Source: Malaya genurostris | Taxonomy: Eukaryota > Arthropoda > Insecta > Diptera > Culicidae | Length of the DNA stretch: 64,000 bases | Assembly: GCF_030247185.1 (NCBI RefSeq) | Contig: NC_080572.1 | Coordinates: 10,557,007-10,621,006, forward strand | Direction of reading: 5' to 3' | Shown here: one piece after another, positions 11,161 to 22,604 of the stretch | How the letters are laid out: each line of letters starts with the position of its first letter | How positions within the stretch are numbered: the stretch's first letter is position 1 | Notes under the pieces: generated by a model | What the model was told of the DNA's origin: nothing | What the model saw: only the letters and a program-made list of their open reading frames with translations | The model's database searches: none | Made by a program: the position numbers and the translations under genes

Positions 11161-12226
11161 AAACCCTATTTTAATCCACCTAGTTGTGTAATGATTTTGG
11201 CGCCTTTCTCATATCTCACATATTCTCATACATAAATGTGTGGTATTCTTCAAAATAATTTTCTTTGATTCTTGGAAACAACCAGGTTTGTCCATACACT
11301 AGTATAACCTATAGAGTACTCAGGTCAGTTAGGTTATCTCTGAGGAAACGAAAAGAGGTACTCCCGAGACCGGAATCTGGGAACCGGTATAATCGAAGTT
11401 GGTTCGAGAAAAGTGACTGGGATCCATTTGTGAGTCTATGGCTACAATCTTCGGTCATTCATCAAAAACCCAAGAACAAACAAGAAAGCCAAATTATTGT
11501 TTGGCCGTCTACTGACAATGACTACCGATTGGAATAGTTTCAAGGCAAGTTAAGAATTTTTTTACTTGTTTTGTTTCGCCGTTTCAAGTGACGGTATCCA
11601 ATTTTTAAAACACTTCACCAAATAATTCCGGAACCGGAAGTCGGATCTGGATAAAATTTAGCAGTTTTGTATGGGACCATGATACCTGTCATTTGAATTT
11701 AGGTTTGTTGAAATCGGTCACGCCAACTCCGAGAAAAGTGAGGAAGTAATTTGAAATAAGAGTTTTTTCACTAACCACCCTGTAACTCCGGAACCGGAAG
11801 TCGGATCCAAATAAAATTCAGGTGCTATGTATAGAACAATTGTACTTTTTATTTGAATTCAAGTTTGTAATAATCGGTTCTGCCGTCTCTGTGAAAAGTA
11901 AGTGCACTTAATTCATATTTTGCACATATTACCCAGTAATTCCGGAACCGGAAGTCGGATTCTAATACAATTCGGGAACTTTTTGTGGGGTTACAAGACC
12001 ATTTATTTAAATCTAAGTTTGTGAAAATCGATTCAGCCATCTTCGAGAAAAGTGAGTGCACAAAAATGTTACATACATACACACACACACAGACACATAT
12101 AGAGATTTTGCGAACTCGACGAACTGAGTCGAATGGTGTATGACACTCGGCCCTCCGAGCCTCGATTCAAAAGTTCGTTTCCACAGTGATTGCATAACCT
12201 TTCTATATGAGAATGGCAAAAACCCA
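11161..12226 (+). repeat. Dispersed repeat family 1, long copy
   Basis: The copy begins CCTATTTTAATCCACC with TGGCGCCTTTCTCATATC and ends CAGTGATTGCATAACC then CTATATGAGAATGGCAAAA. Three internal units carry CCGGAACCGGAAGTCGGAT-like cores near 11628, 11788 and 11942 (periods 160 and 154 bp). Much of it (11230-11540) is nearly the same as 1870-2180 in the first copy, including the unusual block CTACAATCTTCGGTC. It has split the surrounding tandem array. Confidence 0.75.
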
Positions 12227-12239
12227 TAAAAACGTTTCG

Positions 12240-12620
12240 AGGGAGGGGTGGGGGTTTTCTTGGATTATCAATAGATCGGAAGTCGACATATTAGATCTCA
12301 GAACCACTTCAAACATGGGTTTCCGGAATCTGCTCATCAAATCCGCTCCGAAAATATGAATATGGAAGGATTTTTAAGAAAAATATAAATTCCCAAGTCG
12401 CCATCTTGAATTTCAGAGCCATCTCATGTATTGTTTTCCTGACATCTACTGATCAAATCCGTTTCAGAAATACCTATATTGTAACGATTTTCTAGGAATA
12501 TCAATAAACCGGAAGTCTGAATTTCACAACGAATTCAAACATCGTTTTCCGGAATCTACTCTTCAAATCCGTTTCAAAAGTACCCATATTGTAGTCGGTT
12601 CGTGGAATGTCAATGCGGCG
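12240..12620 (+). repeat. Right part of the about 115-bp tandem array
   Basis: Units with cores such as 'CATCTACTGATCAAATCCGT' have landmarks near 12326, 12446 and 12558. They match the units at 10925-11160. Together they suggest an ancestral array of at least five units interrupted by the family-1 insertion. Confidence 0.65.
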
Positions 12621-15099
12621 GAAATCGTTTTCATTCTATGCACACCTTTTTTACGAAGAAGGCTCGTAAAAAAGTTTAAAAAGTTTACTTTATTTGGAAT
12701 TTGGTTCGTAAAACGAGTTACGTAAAATGAAGTAACGTAAAAAAGTGCTCGTAAACGGAGGTTTGGGTGTTCTAAATGGGTCTTTCTGTATGCGTTCAAG
12801 TCTTAAGAGAAGTTCATCGAAGAGTTCAACAGTAATTACGAATGGTTACGAGTATGAGAAAGACATCATCCAACCACTAGGTGATTTCGAACAGGTTGTT
12901 TGTAAGAGTGCCCATAAGACGAAGCAAGTTTTGGTTGCGATATACTGGATGGAAAGAACGTAAAAGTCAGTAGAATCTTGGCACATTTTATGAATCGTCT
13001 GTGAAGTCAGTTATTACAGACAGCCAACTTCCTCATTGGAATGTAGTACCGACACTTTCCTTATTTTAGCACGTGTATGTACGACTTCATTTCTCTACCA
13101 AAATAAAAACCATATTTCCTTCTGCCTGAAAAGTAGAGAACAAAAAAACGAAAACGCACCCTCAGCATATGGCCACTCCCTATTCTCCGTTTCCTATGTG
13201 GTACGTGAATAGTGGAAAAGTGAAGCAAAAGTGCAACGATGTACATGGGAGAGTGCATTGTATTTGAGGCAGAAAGTTTCGGGCGCATTTAGCAAGCCAC
13301 GGATGCATCAGAAAAAAAGATGTTCAGAACTCCTTGTTTTGTGCGAAGCAATGCGAGGTTAGAGGGTAGACAATCGAAGCAGGCCATCGAGAAGGAGAGA
13401 AGGAAAACGTGTTACGCAGATCGGGAGTGCATTGGCACTAGATTTATGCGATTTTTCCTTTGTTTTGCTTCTCAACGGTTTCAATCTTTATTCTGACAAC
13501 GCTTACTGGGATGAACGAACATTTTGCGAAATGACGCGATAAAACTAAACTGTTTACACGTTGGATTTTTGTAGCTGTCTGCTGGCGAAACCTCAACACA
13601 TTGAACTTGTTTTACTGAGTGCGAATGAATAAATCTCTACCCAATACAACGGACGCTCAATTCGAGTGAAGAAGGCAAACAAGGAACGAGTTGTCAAAGG
13701 TCATGGATAAACCGGCTTTGGAGAAGATGCTTTTGTTTTTTCTGATCACTGGCATATTGAGAGGTTTGATTGTGAAAATGAAACCAGGATCGATAGACCG
13801 AGCAATCTTGACTTACGATCCAATTTTTTGCTTGCAATGTTCCCGAGTTAAATTCGTCTGTTTTCCATTTAACTTCAGTTTACGTCTTCGGTTCCGTCCC
13901 AGATTTTCGATAAGTCGGAAAAAGCCCCACGGCAACCTTCGGCACGACGTGAGTAATGAATTGTGATAAATTAACGTCTAATTGCATTAGGAAAACATTA
14001 GCACAACCAGCCGAAGCAATCAGTTCGTCCTTCACCCGGCGAAGAAGAATCTTCGTTCTTGGGATGCAGGTCTGCGTCTCACGAATTCAAACAAAATGTC
14101 ATTATTCTTAGCATCGTGCTCCGAGCAGCAAAAGGGGTTTACGGGTGCGTTTTTTCTGGATGCTTAAAAATTTATAAATTATCATTACAAATCTGAACCG
14201 GGTTTTTCTGTGGGGTGCGGACAGTTTAGGGCCAACTTCTAGCGATAAGCTTCCAGGTACTTAAAAAATAATTTGCTTCTTCTGCCATCGCCGCCGAGAC
14301 GACACGCGTTGGTTGAATCGTGCATAAAATTTCCATCTTCTTTCCAACTGAACACCTTCACTAAGTGTTTTGGCAGGGATGAAAAGTAGAAAATTTTAAA
14401 GATCTCCCACTCCCACTCTGCGCAATATGAGCAACCGAAGGGGTTCGGCTCTTGACCTCTCCCAAGATTATTCGGCGAACGCCGACTGGCCAAGTGGCTA
14501 CCAGCACGATATGGTGGAATGAGGATCGAAAATTATGAAATTGCTTCGAATGACAGGGTAATTGCTAGGAAAAATAATGAATAATTAAAAGTGATATTTC
14601 GTGAGCCTGTGTCTGTCGGTACACAGCCGAAGAACGCCCGGGAACATTATGTCTAGTTTGTAGAGCTGGGCGGCTGATTTGATTTTGCCTCGAGCCTTTT
14701 CAGATACACTTCATCGAGTAGACATTTAGATCGGGCAAAAGATAGGAAATTTTGGATGATTCCTTATTGTGAAATATACAGGCTTTCGGAATTATCTAGA
14801 ACTTGGTTAGGCCTATTGAATTAAAAATATTCACGGATCCAGGAAAAGTGAAAAGTAGGGAATACCTCAGGAAGCAAAGAACTATTTTTTCATTTTTAAT
14901 AAAAAATAAAATTTTTACTCAATTCATATCTGGCAAATTTCGTGTAAGGGCCCATCGAAATCATTTTTATGTATACGAGACGAACCGCTACCTGACTTTG
15001 GAAATCCATATGGAAATCTACAAAGCATTACAAAACAAGTATCTTGGGAATTCATTTGAAGAACGCTTCATTGTAGTCGAGGCGTGACGAAACTTAAGC
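12621..15099. other. Unclassified region with somewhat higher GC
   Basis: No recognised gene. Open frames at 13691-13966 (+), 14239-14493 (-) and 14803-15087 (+) have no identifiable domains. Composition between 13.0 and 14.7 kb is less AT-rich and lacks the dispersed repeats, so it could hold single-copy host sequence such as an intron or regulatory DNA. That is only inference. Confidence 0.4.
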
Positions 15100-16297
15100 T
15101 GCAATGATACGGATCCCAAGACCTTCTGCACGTTCAAGTGCATTAGTGCATTTATTGCTTTGCTCGACTTCAATTCGGCTAGATTAAACCTGGAAAATAT
15201 TTCCTGATTTACACGGTAGCGATCATTTACCAATCATCATCTACATTAGCAGTAGCAATTGCATTGATAATTCAATTAATATTTTATATGATTGACGTAA
15301 CCAATATTGATTGGAATAAATACCAAAGTGAAATCTCAAGTGTCTTAAATTCAATGGAAGAGCTTTCCCCGCTTGAAGAATATGACTTCCTCGTTTATTC
15401 GATTCTGGATGCCGCAAAACAAACCCAAACCAAACGATTTCCTGGTCCAACGGCTAACAGAAGGCCTTTCAACCCTTGGAAGTGCTCCGATGATAAACAT
15501 GCAGAGAAATCAAATGCATGTAAGACGTTTCGAAAACGGGGAGGAGGAACTCCTCATCATTTTGATAAATTATATTTAGTTTCTAAAATATAACAATTGA
15601 GAGTGAGGAATACTCGAACCGATATTTAACTTTGCTAGGAAAGTTTTCCCAGTTTCTGTTCCTACGCAGAGCATTATTCATGATGGAATTTTCTATAGCA
15701 CTCTTGTCTTGTAACAATAATGCTCCTGGGTTGGACAGAATTAAATTTATTTTGGTGAACAATCGCTTGTTGGAATTGTTCAACAAGTTTCTCTAGCAAA
15801 ATATTGTTCCACCTGACTGGAGGCAAGTGAATGTTATCGCCATTTAAAAGCCGGAGAAACTAGCTTCCAAGCACAACTCATATAGACCCGTTGCAATGTT
15901 ATCCTGCATCAGAAAATTGTTCGAAGAAATTTTTCCTCGACGTCTCGACACTTGGGTTCGTTGTCAGATACTCAGTTTGGCTTCCGTAGAAATAAAAGGA
16001 CGAATGATTGCCTTTCATTGCTTTCGTCTGACATCCAAATTGCTCTCGCTCAAAAACATCTGTATTTTAGACATTAAAGGAGCATTTGATTAAGTTTCCA
16101 TTGATGTTCTTTCAGACAAGCTCCACCAACATAGACTTCCAATGGTGATAATAAATTATTTTTACAAAATTTTGTCAAAGAAGCGCACTTCATAATTAGC
16201 TACGGGGGCCTCCTGTAAGGCTCATGCCTCAGTCCGCTCCTCTATAATTTTTACGTGAACAATATTGTTAGCTGTCTCGTAACCCCATGCACACTAA

Positions 16298-16553
16298 TGT
16301 CGTTTTTCATTGAGAACACTCGTGGAATGTTTTGCTCGATTCGTTCAGTCAGTCAAAACAGGGACACTGTGTTTCATTGATTTGCACCGCACGGAAAAAA
16401 TGCACTTTCGGGGCAATTCGCGGGCAACTATTTTGCACCCGTTTTCTTTTCCGAGCAGCAAGCGTGCAAACCAAACTTTACAAAGCCAATTCATTAATCG
16501 GCTGTCAGGGCAAAACACTGGCACCGAGCACGTGGAATCAATGAAAAACGACA
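16298..16553. mobile_element. MITE of the TGNCGTTTTTCATT family inside the RT frame
   Basis: This 256-bp element has perfect 16-bp ends, TGTCGTTTTTCATTGA, in inverted orientation, and is flanked by TAA at 16295-16297 and 16554-16556. Removing the element and one TAA joins CCATGCACAC to TAAGACAATTGG, which reads as PCTLRQLEDDG in the RT frame. The insertion point is therefore certain. Copy B (22671-22695) gives the homologous region without the insertion. The interior contains a GGAAAAAATGCACTTTCG block and no transposase. Confidence 0.9.
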
Positions 16554-16728
16554 TAAGACAATTGGAAGATGATGGCGTAGTTTCAGTAAATCTGCAAAAA
16601 CCATTGCAAGATACCTTAGATAACTTGTTCGTTTGGGCTCTTCAACTGGGTATCGAATTCTCTGCAGAGAAAACAGAGCTGGTCGCCTTTTCAAGAAAGC
16701 ATGGTCTCGCTTAGCTTCAGCTTCAAAT

Positions 16729-16969
16729 AGGGTGCACCACTTTTTTTTAACGGTATGTAAACGCTGAATAACTTTCCCATTCACCAACCGAGCAATTGCA
16801 TCACATATGTTTTGGAAACGTCAATTCAGTACAATTTTTGCCATGGATCGCTTCACACCGGAATCGAAAACAGTCGTTTCATTGTGTTAACTAAACGTGC
16901 ATATCGGAAAAAATATCGCGGCGACATTGACTGGCCACCCAGATCACCGGATTTAATTTTGCGATAATT
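16729..16969 (+). mobile_element. Internally deleted mariner remnant
   Basis: The left part resembles a mariner 5' end: GGGTGCACCACTTTTTTTT, then an ATG at about 16842 opening MDRFTPESK, similar to the N-terminus of mariner transposases. After a short degraded stretch it jumps to DIDWPPRSPDL (about 16922-16955), the region carrying the third catalytic Asp. Nearly all of the transposase between these points is missing. The retrotransposon frame resumes just downstream at AKCGALEGEIY, so this is an insertion or replacement within copy A. Confidence 0.7.
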
Positions 16970-18410
16970 TAGCTAAATGTGGTGCTCTTGAAGGTGAAAT
17001 TTATGTGCGACGTCAAAGGGCTTGTCAGCTCGATGGGTCGATGGATGCACTAAATCGTTCCTAAAATACCGATAAATGCATGGTTCAGGGTGGTAGTGAG
17101 CAGATTGTTCACAAAACTGACATGTTATCAGCTGATTCTCATAAGAATGTATCCAACCCTGCCCAAAAATCACTTAAGATAGAATCACACATACGTAACA
17201 CTCGCAAAAAAAATCTCGATGGGAAGAATTTCTCCGTACTGCGACATATTTTCTGGAACAAAATGTTCAGCGACCACGTACACAAGGATTTTGTATTCAT
17301 TCGTTCTTTTTGTAAGATTTCAATTTCGTTTGCAGCTGGATAAGTGGAAGATGGGGTAAAACGCACCCCAGAGGCATAATGCATCTTTTGCTTTTCTCAA
17401 AAGTTACCAATTTTTTTCACTGAAATTTTATTGAAACTGAAAGTCCGCCATAACAACAAATTACTATGAAACTTTGGTAGCGATGGTTCAATCATATCTG
17501 AAAAAATAAAAAAAAAACAATTATGTCTCTGTTATAAGTAATTTTTGATGTTCATTCCATAGTAATTTTCTAGGGTGAGGAAGACGATTTTAATTATGTA
17601 ACCAGTGAACTTCTTTGCAATCATTCGGGGTTCTAAAACTAGTTCTAATACAGACGATGTATTTGCAATTTTATAGAAAAATCCTCAAATTTATCGCCTC
17701 ATATTTTTGGGGGCAAAATGACCCGAATTGTGTGAACAAAATGCTCAAGTAGTCGCTTACAGAAATTATCCATAAGTTCAATTTAATGAATAATAGTGAA
17801 CAATTTTCCACCTGGCAAATATTTTGTCAACGAAAAGTTTAAAGCTTTCTTCAAATAAGAAGAAGAAGCTTTATGAGTGTGCATATTGCCCCGTGGTTGT
17901 CATGAGCATTAATCCGTTATTTTGATGGATGTTTGCCCGTTATTTAAGATCATCCTGCCTCTATGTTCAGATAATCGTCACTTCGCGTAATTTAAAATGT
18001 ATATTTTTCATGTTTTCCACGATCGGCGTCAAGCCCCGCATATATTTAAATAGACAATTTTTAAGGGTTTTGGAACATAAGATATTTCATGTATTTTAAA
18101 TGCATTCAGCGAGTATTTGTACGTAGTTTTGAGAAATAATGATTACGGAAAATAGTCATGCATGAGACTCTTCCGTGTTATTCTCTATAGTTAAGATATA
18201 GCAACATTTCCTTAGGGGGTGCGTTTTACCCCATCTACCCCTAAGTGTGCAGCGCTTGAAATCAATTTAAAATTGAATTTGGTCGCGAAGGCCAAGTTTC
18301 AGGCTTTTGTGTTATCGTTTTTGCTAATTTCGAATACACTATTGTTCGCTACATTGTATTGTTTTTGTTTTCGTCGTCTCGACCGTAAGCGAAAGTTTAG
18401 CGGGTTTTAG
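16970..18410 (-). pseudogene. Non-LTR ORF1 (RNA-binding protein) fragment A, split by a MITE
   Basis: On the minus strand the 5' leader of the element is visible near 18400-18320 (ACAATACAATGTAGCGAACA), as also at 24270-24225 and 33330-33355. ORF1 follows, with frameshifts, as fragments similar to the start of copy B's ORF1. At 18242 the frame is interrupted by an 898-bp TIR element and resumes at 17343 with NEIEILQKERM. It ends in a zinc-knuckle-like segment, CQFCEQSAHYHPEPC (about 17117-17073), where the last spacing is five residues instead of the usual four. Inside 16970-17085 the two strands carry ORF2 and ORF1 pieces back to back. It is non-functional. Confidence 0.7.
17344..18241. mobile_element. 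898-bp TIR element with GATGGGGTAAAACGCACCCC ends, TAA target
   Basis: The left end is GTGGAAGATGGGG followed by TAAAACGCACCCC. The right end, reverse-complemented, is GGGGTAGATGGGG followed by TAAAACGCACCCC. TAA flanks both sides (17341-17343 and 18242-18244). The related ORF1 copy at 24121-24150 is uninterrupted across GGTCTAACTTTGCAGCGC, with one TAA at 24137-24139. That supports the 3-bp duplication. The TAA target and G-rich ends fit PIF/Harbinger. The interior is AT-rich, with no transposase frame. Confidence 0.88.
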
Positions 18411-19744
18411 AAAGTTGTTACATAGGTTTTTATGGGAGGTTTCAAAACTTGAACTGATTGATTAATTGTGTAGGAAGGAAGGGGGAGTTTAATTGATTGA
18501 AATTTGGCGTGACATGATTAGTGCATGACACCTATGATCGATTTAAAAAGAAAAATTACTTCCATTTAATTTCTCGATATCTAAAAAATCGTTGCTAATG
18601 TCACGAGATTGTAATAGGCACAGATACAAGTATTTCGGTTTGCTGTTTGCGACCTTTATCAGTGTATCGGTTCTAAGTCTGTAGAGAGTATTTTTTAAGA
18701 TATGACTAACTTGTATAGTATTCTCCAAATCTTTGTTATAAATTTCTGACCAGTACAGCTGAAAATGGCAGGTGAAAAAATATTTGAATTTACTGAATGT
18801 TTGTCAATAAACGAATTACTGACGTTCAGCTATGTAAAAGTGTGCTACTATATACTATCACAACGCCATAATGGAAAGTCTTTTGATCCCACAGACTCTA
18901 AAGAACAAGTTTTGAAAATGAGTAGCTTTAGAACCTGAAACAATCTGCCAACTGTTTTAGGGTTTGAGGTAAAAATAGAAACCTTTGTTTTTTTTAGCAG
19001 TGACTTTTTTACATAAGACAATCGAGAAACCATGTTCTTGCAATAAAGAAAATAATTGTTATGTTTTGTATTTTTTCAACAGCTGATTTAGTAGATTAGC
19101 CCCGCTGTTTAGGTCAAGAATTTGTTTGGTTTTGATTGGTTCAGTTTAAAAAAAAACACATGTCAAAAAATGTCCTGATTTTTTTCGGTAGTCTAATAAT
19201 CAACTGTTTTCTGAGACGAAAATAGTTACAAACCAGTGTCAGCGTTTTCATTCCGCAAAACAACAAAGAAGCAGGTATCATTTTACTAAAAACTGACATT
19301 TTACAAAACCGTTCATGACACGAAATAAGAAGGAAATTGCTTAGATAGCATAACACTCTAGTTGGAAATTTTCCAACCCCTCATTGAAAATTACAACGCT
19401 GTTACAATACTGTAAAGACTGCATTCGCACAAAACAAACAAACCCCGGATTTGTTACTGGATTTTTTTTAGCAAACGGCTCACCAAGACAACTTTTAAGT
19501 GACGTAGCCTTTTTTTTCAAGTAATAACCGCAGATTTACTTTCACGGAATGGAACGGCACGACACGGTAAAACTAGCGCACGCAGATGCTCAAACTGCAC
19601 TCGTTGCATTGCACTCAGAATCAACAAAAGACGGTACCGTCGCGAAAATTGCATTCTGTGTCTATTAATAGCCATTATTCCCTGCACTCGCACTAGCACT
19701 GACGCAATAAAAGTGCACTTCAATCTTAGAGTCAGTCACTTGGC
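18411..19744. other. AT-rich region, nothing recognised
   Basis: Short minus-strand frames (18543-18728, 18848-19033, 19141-19356, 19517-19723) show no domain or repeated structure. No element ends were found. Confidence 0.45.
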
Positions 19745-19747
19745 TTA

Positions 19748-20019
19748 TGTCGTTTTCGTTTTTAAATTGCACTACACCGGTGTAGCGAAAGCTGCACCTA
19801 AACCGTTCGTTTTTACCAATTGCACTACACCAGTGCTACACTTTTTCTGCACCGATACCACTGGTGTAGCACTCATCAAATGTTTGGCGTAGCTCTGTGC
19901 AATGGAATCGTTTATGGTAGTCAATGGTTACTGTTTATGTTTTCGTCATTTTTGTTCGTTTATTCATGCCTCAGTGTAGCACTGCACCGGTGTAGTGCAA
20001 ATTAAAAACGAAAACGCCA
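19748..20019. mobile_element. 272-bp MITE with TGTCGTTTTCGTTTTTAA ends, TTA target
   Basis: The left end TGTCGTTTTCGTTTTTAA runs into TTGCACTACACCGGTG. The right end, reverse-complemented, is TGGCGTTTTCGTTTTTAA, then TTGCACTACACCGGTG. TTA flanks both sides (19745-19747 and 20020-20022). Internal copies of TGCACTACACCRGTG lie around 19820-19870. There is no coding capacity. The outer ends resemble those of the two MITEs at 7864 and 16298, suggesting one superfamily. Confidence 0.87.
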
Positions 20020-20022
20020 TTA

Positions 20023-22019
20023 GAAACTGCGAACCATTTTTGCACTATCATTTCAAACAAATATTTGACTTATTCACACAACTGATGATGTTTACAAACA
20101 CTCAACATCGGTGTCATCGAAACAAGCAGGCAGTAGACTGTCAAATTCCAAGGCTTGCTTTCGGATTCTGTTGTTTTTATGATTATTTATCGATTAATGT
20201 GATTACCTTTCACGAGGAAATTGAATTCGCTTCTGTGAAAGGGGACTCAAAATATTCGTTTCACTACATTACCCGTGGAGGTCACACGAACCTAACTCCG
20301 ACGGGTTAAGAGTCCGAAGACAACCATCCTTCGGAGGCAGAGTTACGAGGTCACTCCAAGGGTCATGAGTAGTATACGTAGAAATACAGGCATTCTCGCA
20401 GGATTCGCAGACAGACTTTAGAAACGTCGTACCGGAGGAGAGTGTCCTCCGGACGTGTCCCGATGTCGGCCAAAACAGAATTGCAAAATCTTTCGTTCCG
20501 GAATGCAGGTTGTTCACTTGAAACTTTCCAGATCATCTCCGCTAGCGATGGCTCGAGTTGATGGTTTCGGCGAGGGTGGGGAAAGGACTTAACCCTTTCG
20601 GAACGGGTGCGGGATAGTCTGAACCGGAGAAACGAACAAAGGGATGGCAGCGCACGTGAGAGACTAGTTTTTAGTGCGAGACGTGCTCTGGAACTCTGAG
20701 ACAAGTTTGAGTTTTACACTTTAAAAATAAATGTATGTACGAATGCATGTACCTTCCATTCGTCGAGTGCAGAACAACAAATAGTTTGCAATTTATTATA
20801 ATTAAAAATTGCTTTCTCTGTGAGCTGTAAGGCGTTTCAGTTGCATTATGGTGCATGCGCTCGCCACGAATCGGGCGAAGAAGGTTTGCGGACTGGTGGA
20901 AATTGTATTTTGCCTTTCATGTGTAAATAGCCGGTGCGCACTACATAAGAGGCGCTGATTTCTTCGATGGTGTCAGAGGAGCGCTTAGTTTCGCGCCCAC
21001 GGCCAAAGTTCGCGACATCATTGTCCCGAGAGGGGATGGGTATCACATGATGAGTTTAGCAAAATAGTTGAATAATATGTGTACCTGATTGGATACAATT
21101 GTAAGTTATGCAGAATGGTTAAAACACTCCGAAAACCAATTGTTGAACTCGGCTCATGAAATTGCTGAATCAGAACGAAATTTGTGGATTGTTCAATTTA
21201 TTGTTATGAATGCCCGTGAAACCAAAACTAAGCCAGTTCCAACGCGAGCTGTTGACGTCAAATCTGGATTGGGTTTTGCTTCAAGCGAAAACGCCACTAA
21301 CAGAATTAAAAGAAAGCGAAAGCATCTCACCGTCGCTGACTCTCCTAACTTGCATGTTTAACCAAAACATAAGGCAGGGGTCCAAATTTCAAATACTGTA
21401 ATAAGCCCGTTGGAATGTTTTTTTTTTCAAATTTAAATTTTGTGCTTCGTAACTCATCAAATTCCAAAAATCGATATGAAACCCTTTCCTCCTTTTGGGG
21501 TAGAATTCAATAGCAAATAATAGGACAGGATAACCATCAATACGAATCAAAGTTTGTGAAAATATATTATTCATCTATTCTTTTTAAATCTGTCTTGCGT
21601 TGAGAATTGATACATAGTAAAACTGAACTGATGGCACCTTTATGTCAGTAATATGAAATGTTGTCCTGCTAGATTAGTTGGGCTTCGAAGCTAAATTTAT
21701 TCAAACATTTTAAAGCTCCTTCTTCTTAGTAGACAAAAAAAAAAAAATACTAAATACGTTTTGAAAAAAAAAATCATGCCACTTTTCTAATAGCGTACCT
21801 GTTCCCAAGGACATGATTCCACCAAACTGCCCTGGATTAAGTCCAATCAAAAACTTTTGAGGCATGATGAAATTGAACTTCGAGACAAGCTTACTTCGTT
21901 TGAAAATGTTCTGAAATGAAAAGAAATTACACCGAGGAAATTTAGGAAATTGTACTGTCAAAAATAACCGTGCTCTCGACAAAATAACTGCTCAAATCTC
22001 AAATCTTAACTGGAAGTTT
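20023..22019. other. Unclassified region with several open frames
   Basis: Frames at 19995-20309 (+), 20363-20704 (-), 20846-21046 (-) and 21089-21361 (+) have no recognised domain. The last contains a basic C-terminal RIKRKRKH stretch and reads like coding sequence, but I cannot name it. A segment near 20210 (TTCACGAGGAAATTGAATTC) resembles 48383-48403, and GATCATCTCCGCTAGCGATGG near 20531 resembles 48648-48666, hinting at a shared dispersed repeat. The rest is AT-rich. Confidence 0.4.
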
Positions 22020-22120
22020 AAATAATTCGCGAGATGGTCTACTAAGAATCCTTTCAGATCAGAACTTGAATACGCAACATCTGGCTTGTTAGACCGGCGC
22101 ATAAACTCTTAACCGCCGAA
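22020..22120 (-). repeat. tRNA-Val-like SINE fragment
   Basis: On the minus strand a tRNA-like body is visible: GGCGGTTAAGAGTTTATGC in A-box position, an anticodon arm with the loop CTAACAA (anticodon AAC) and GTATTCAAGTTCTG in B-box position. It is followed by AAAGGATTCTTAGTAG, as in the longer SINE at 29569-29789. Too degraded and too short downstream to be a functional tRNA gene. Confidence 0.65.
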
Positions 22121-22604
22121 GGATAAAAAACAAAATTAAATCTTCGACAGCTTTGAAAATGAGCTATCAATCAACGAAAATTTGTTCACGAACCGTTAGG
22201 AACGAGGAATTACAAAATGATGTTACTTTACAAGGGACTAGAAGCTCTATTTCGTAAAAAAATGTATAACTAACAACAGCTCGATAGATATTTTTGTACA
22301 CTGAAAAATAATCTCGCAAAAAAAAAAAATTCAGATCTTTAGTGAAGATTATTCTGGCTTATTTTAATCTTTCTGCAAAGGAAAATACTCCTACCGAGAG
22401 TTTTATTACATTGTCAAACGAAATAAGTTTTTTCTCGAAGTTCTTCTTACGTTTTCTGTATTGCAAATTATAATACCAATTGTTATTATTTTATTCTCAG
22501 CGCAAAATAAACCCAAATAACTTTCCATCCACTTCCAGGGATTATAAATAATTATTTGCACAACCTTTTGTCAGGGAAATGCATGTAATTTTCGCATGGT
22601 GATT
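22121..22604. other. AT-rich spacer, nothing recognised
   Basis: No coding or repeat signal found between the SINE fragment and retrotransposon copy B. Confidence 0.5.

Larger units (their letters stand above)
15100..17085 (+). pseudogene. Non-LTR retrotransposon copy A: endonuclease tail, RT and C-terminal fragments
   Basis: The plus strand reads as a decayed ORF2. A GSDHLPI motif, the conserved C-terminal endonuclease motif, lies at 15215-15235 after CSTSIRLD. A linker follows (VTNIDWNKYQ, 15297-15326). The RT domain starts near 15814 with DWRQVNVIA and SYRPVAMLSC, then DIKGAFD (about 16070-16090) and GSCLSPLLYNFYVN (about 16216-16257). The active-site motif reads LEDDG where copy B has LADDG. 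Stops replace expected codons, for example the Gln before GSC and the residue after DIKGAFD. Two insertions split the frame: a MITE at 16298-16553 and a mariner remnant at about 16729-16969. After the second, coding resumes with GALEGEIY and KIPINAWFR, the region beyond RNase H, and then stops at an inverted junction. This is a jockey/I-like insect family, and I do not assign the clade firmly. Confidence 0.85.

Noticed and set aside
10925..12620. Regularly spaced repeats that could suggest a CRISPR array
   Set aside because: The units are about 115 and 155 bp, diverged throughout, and lack short identical repeats with unique spacers. The sequence is clearly eukaryotic.
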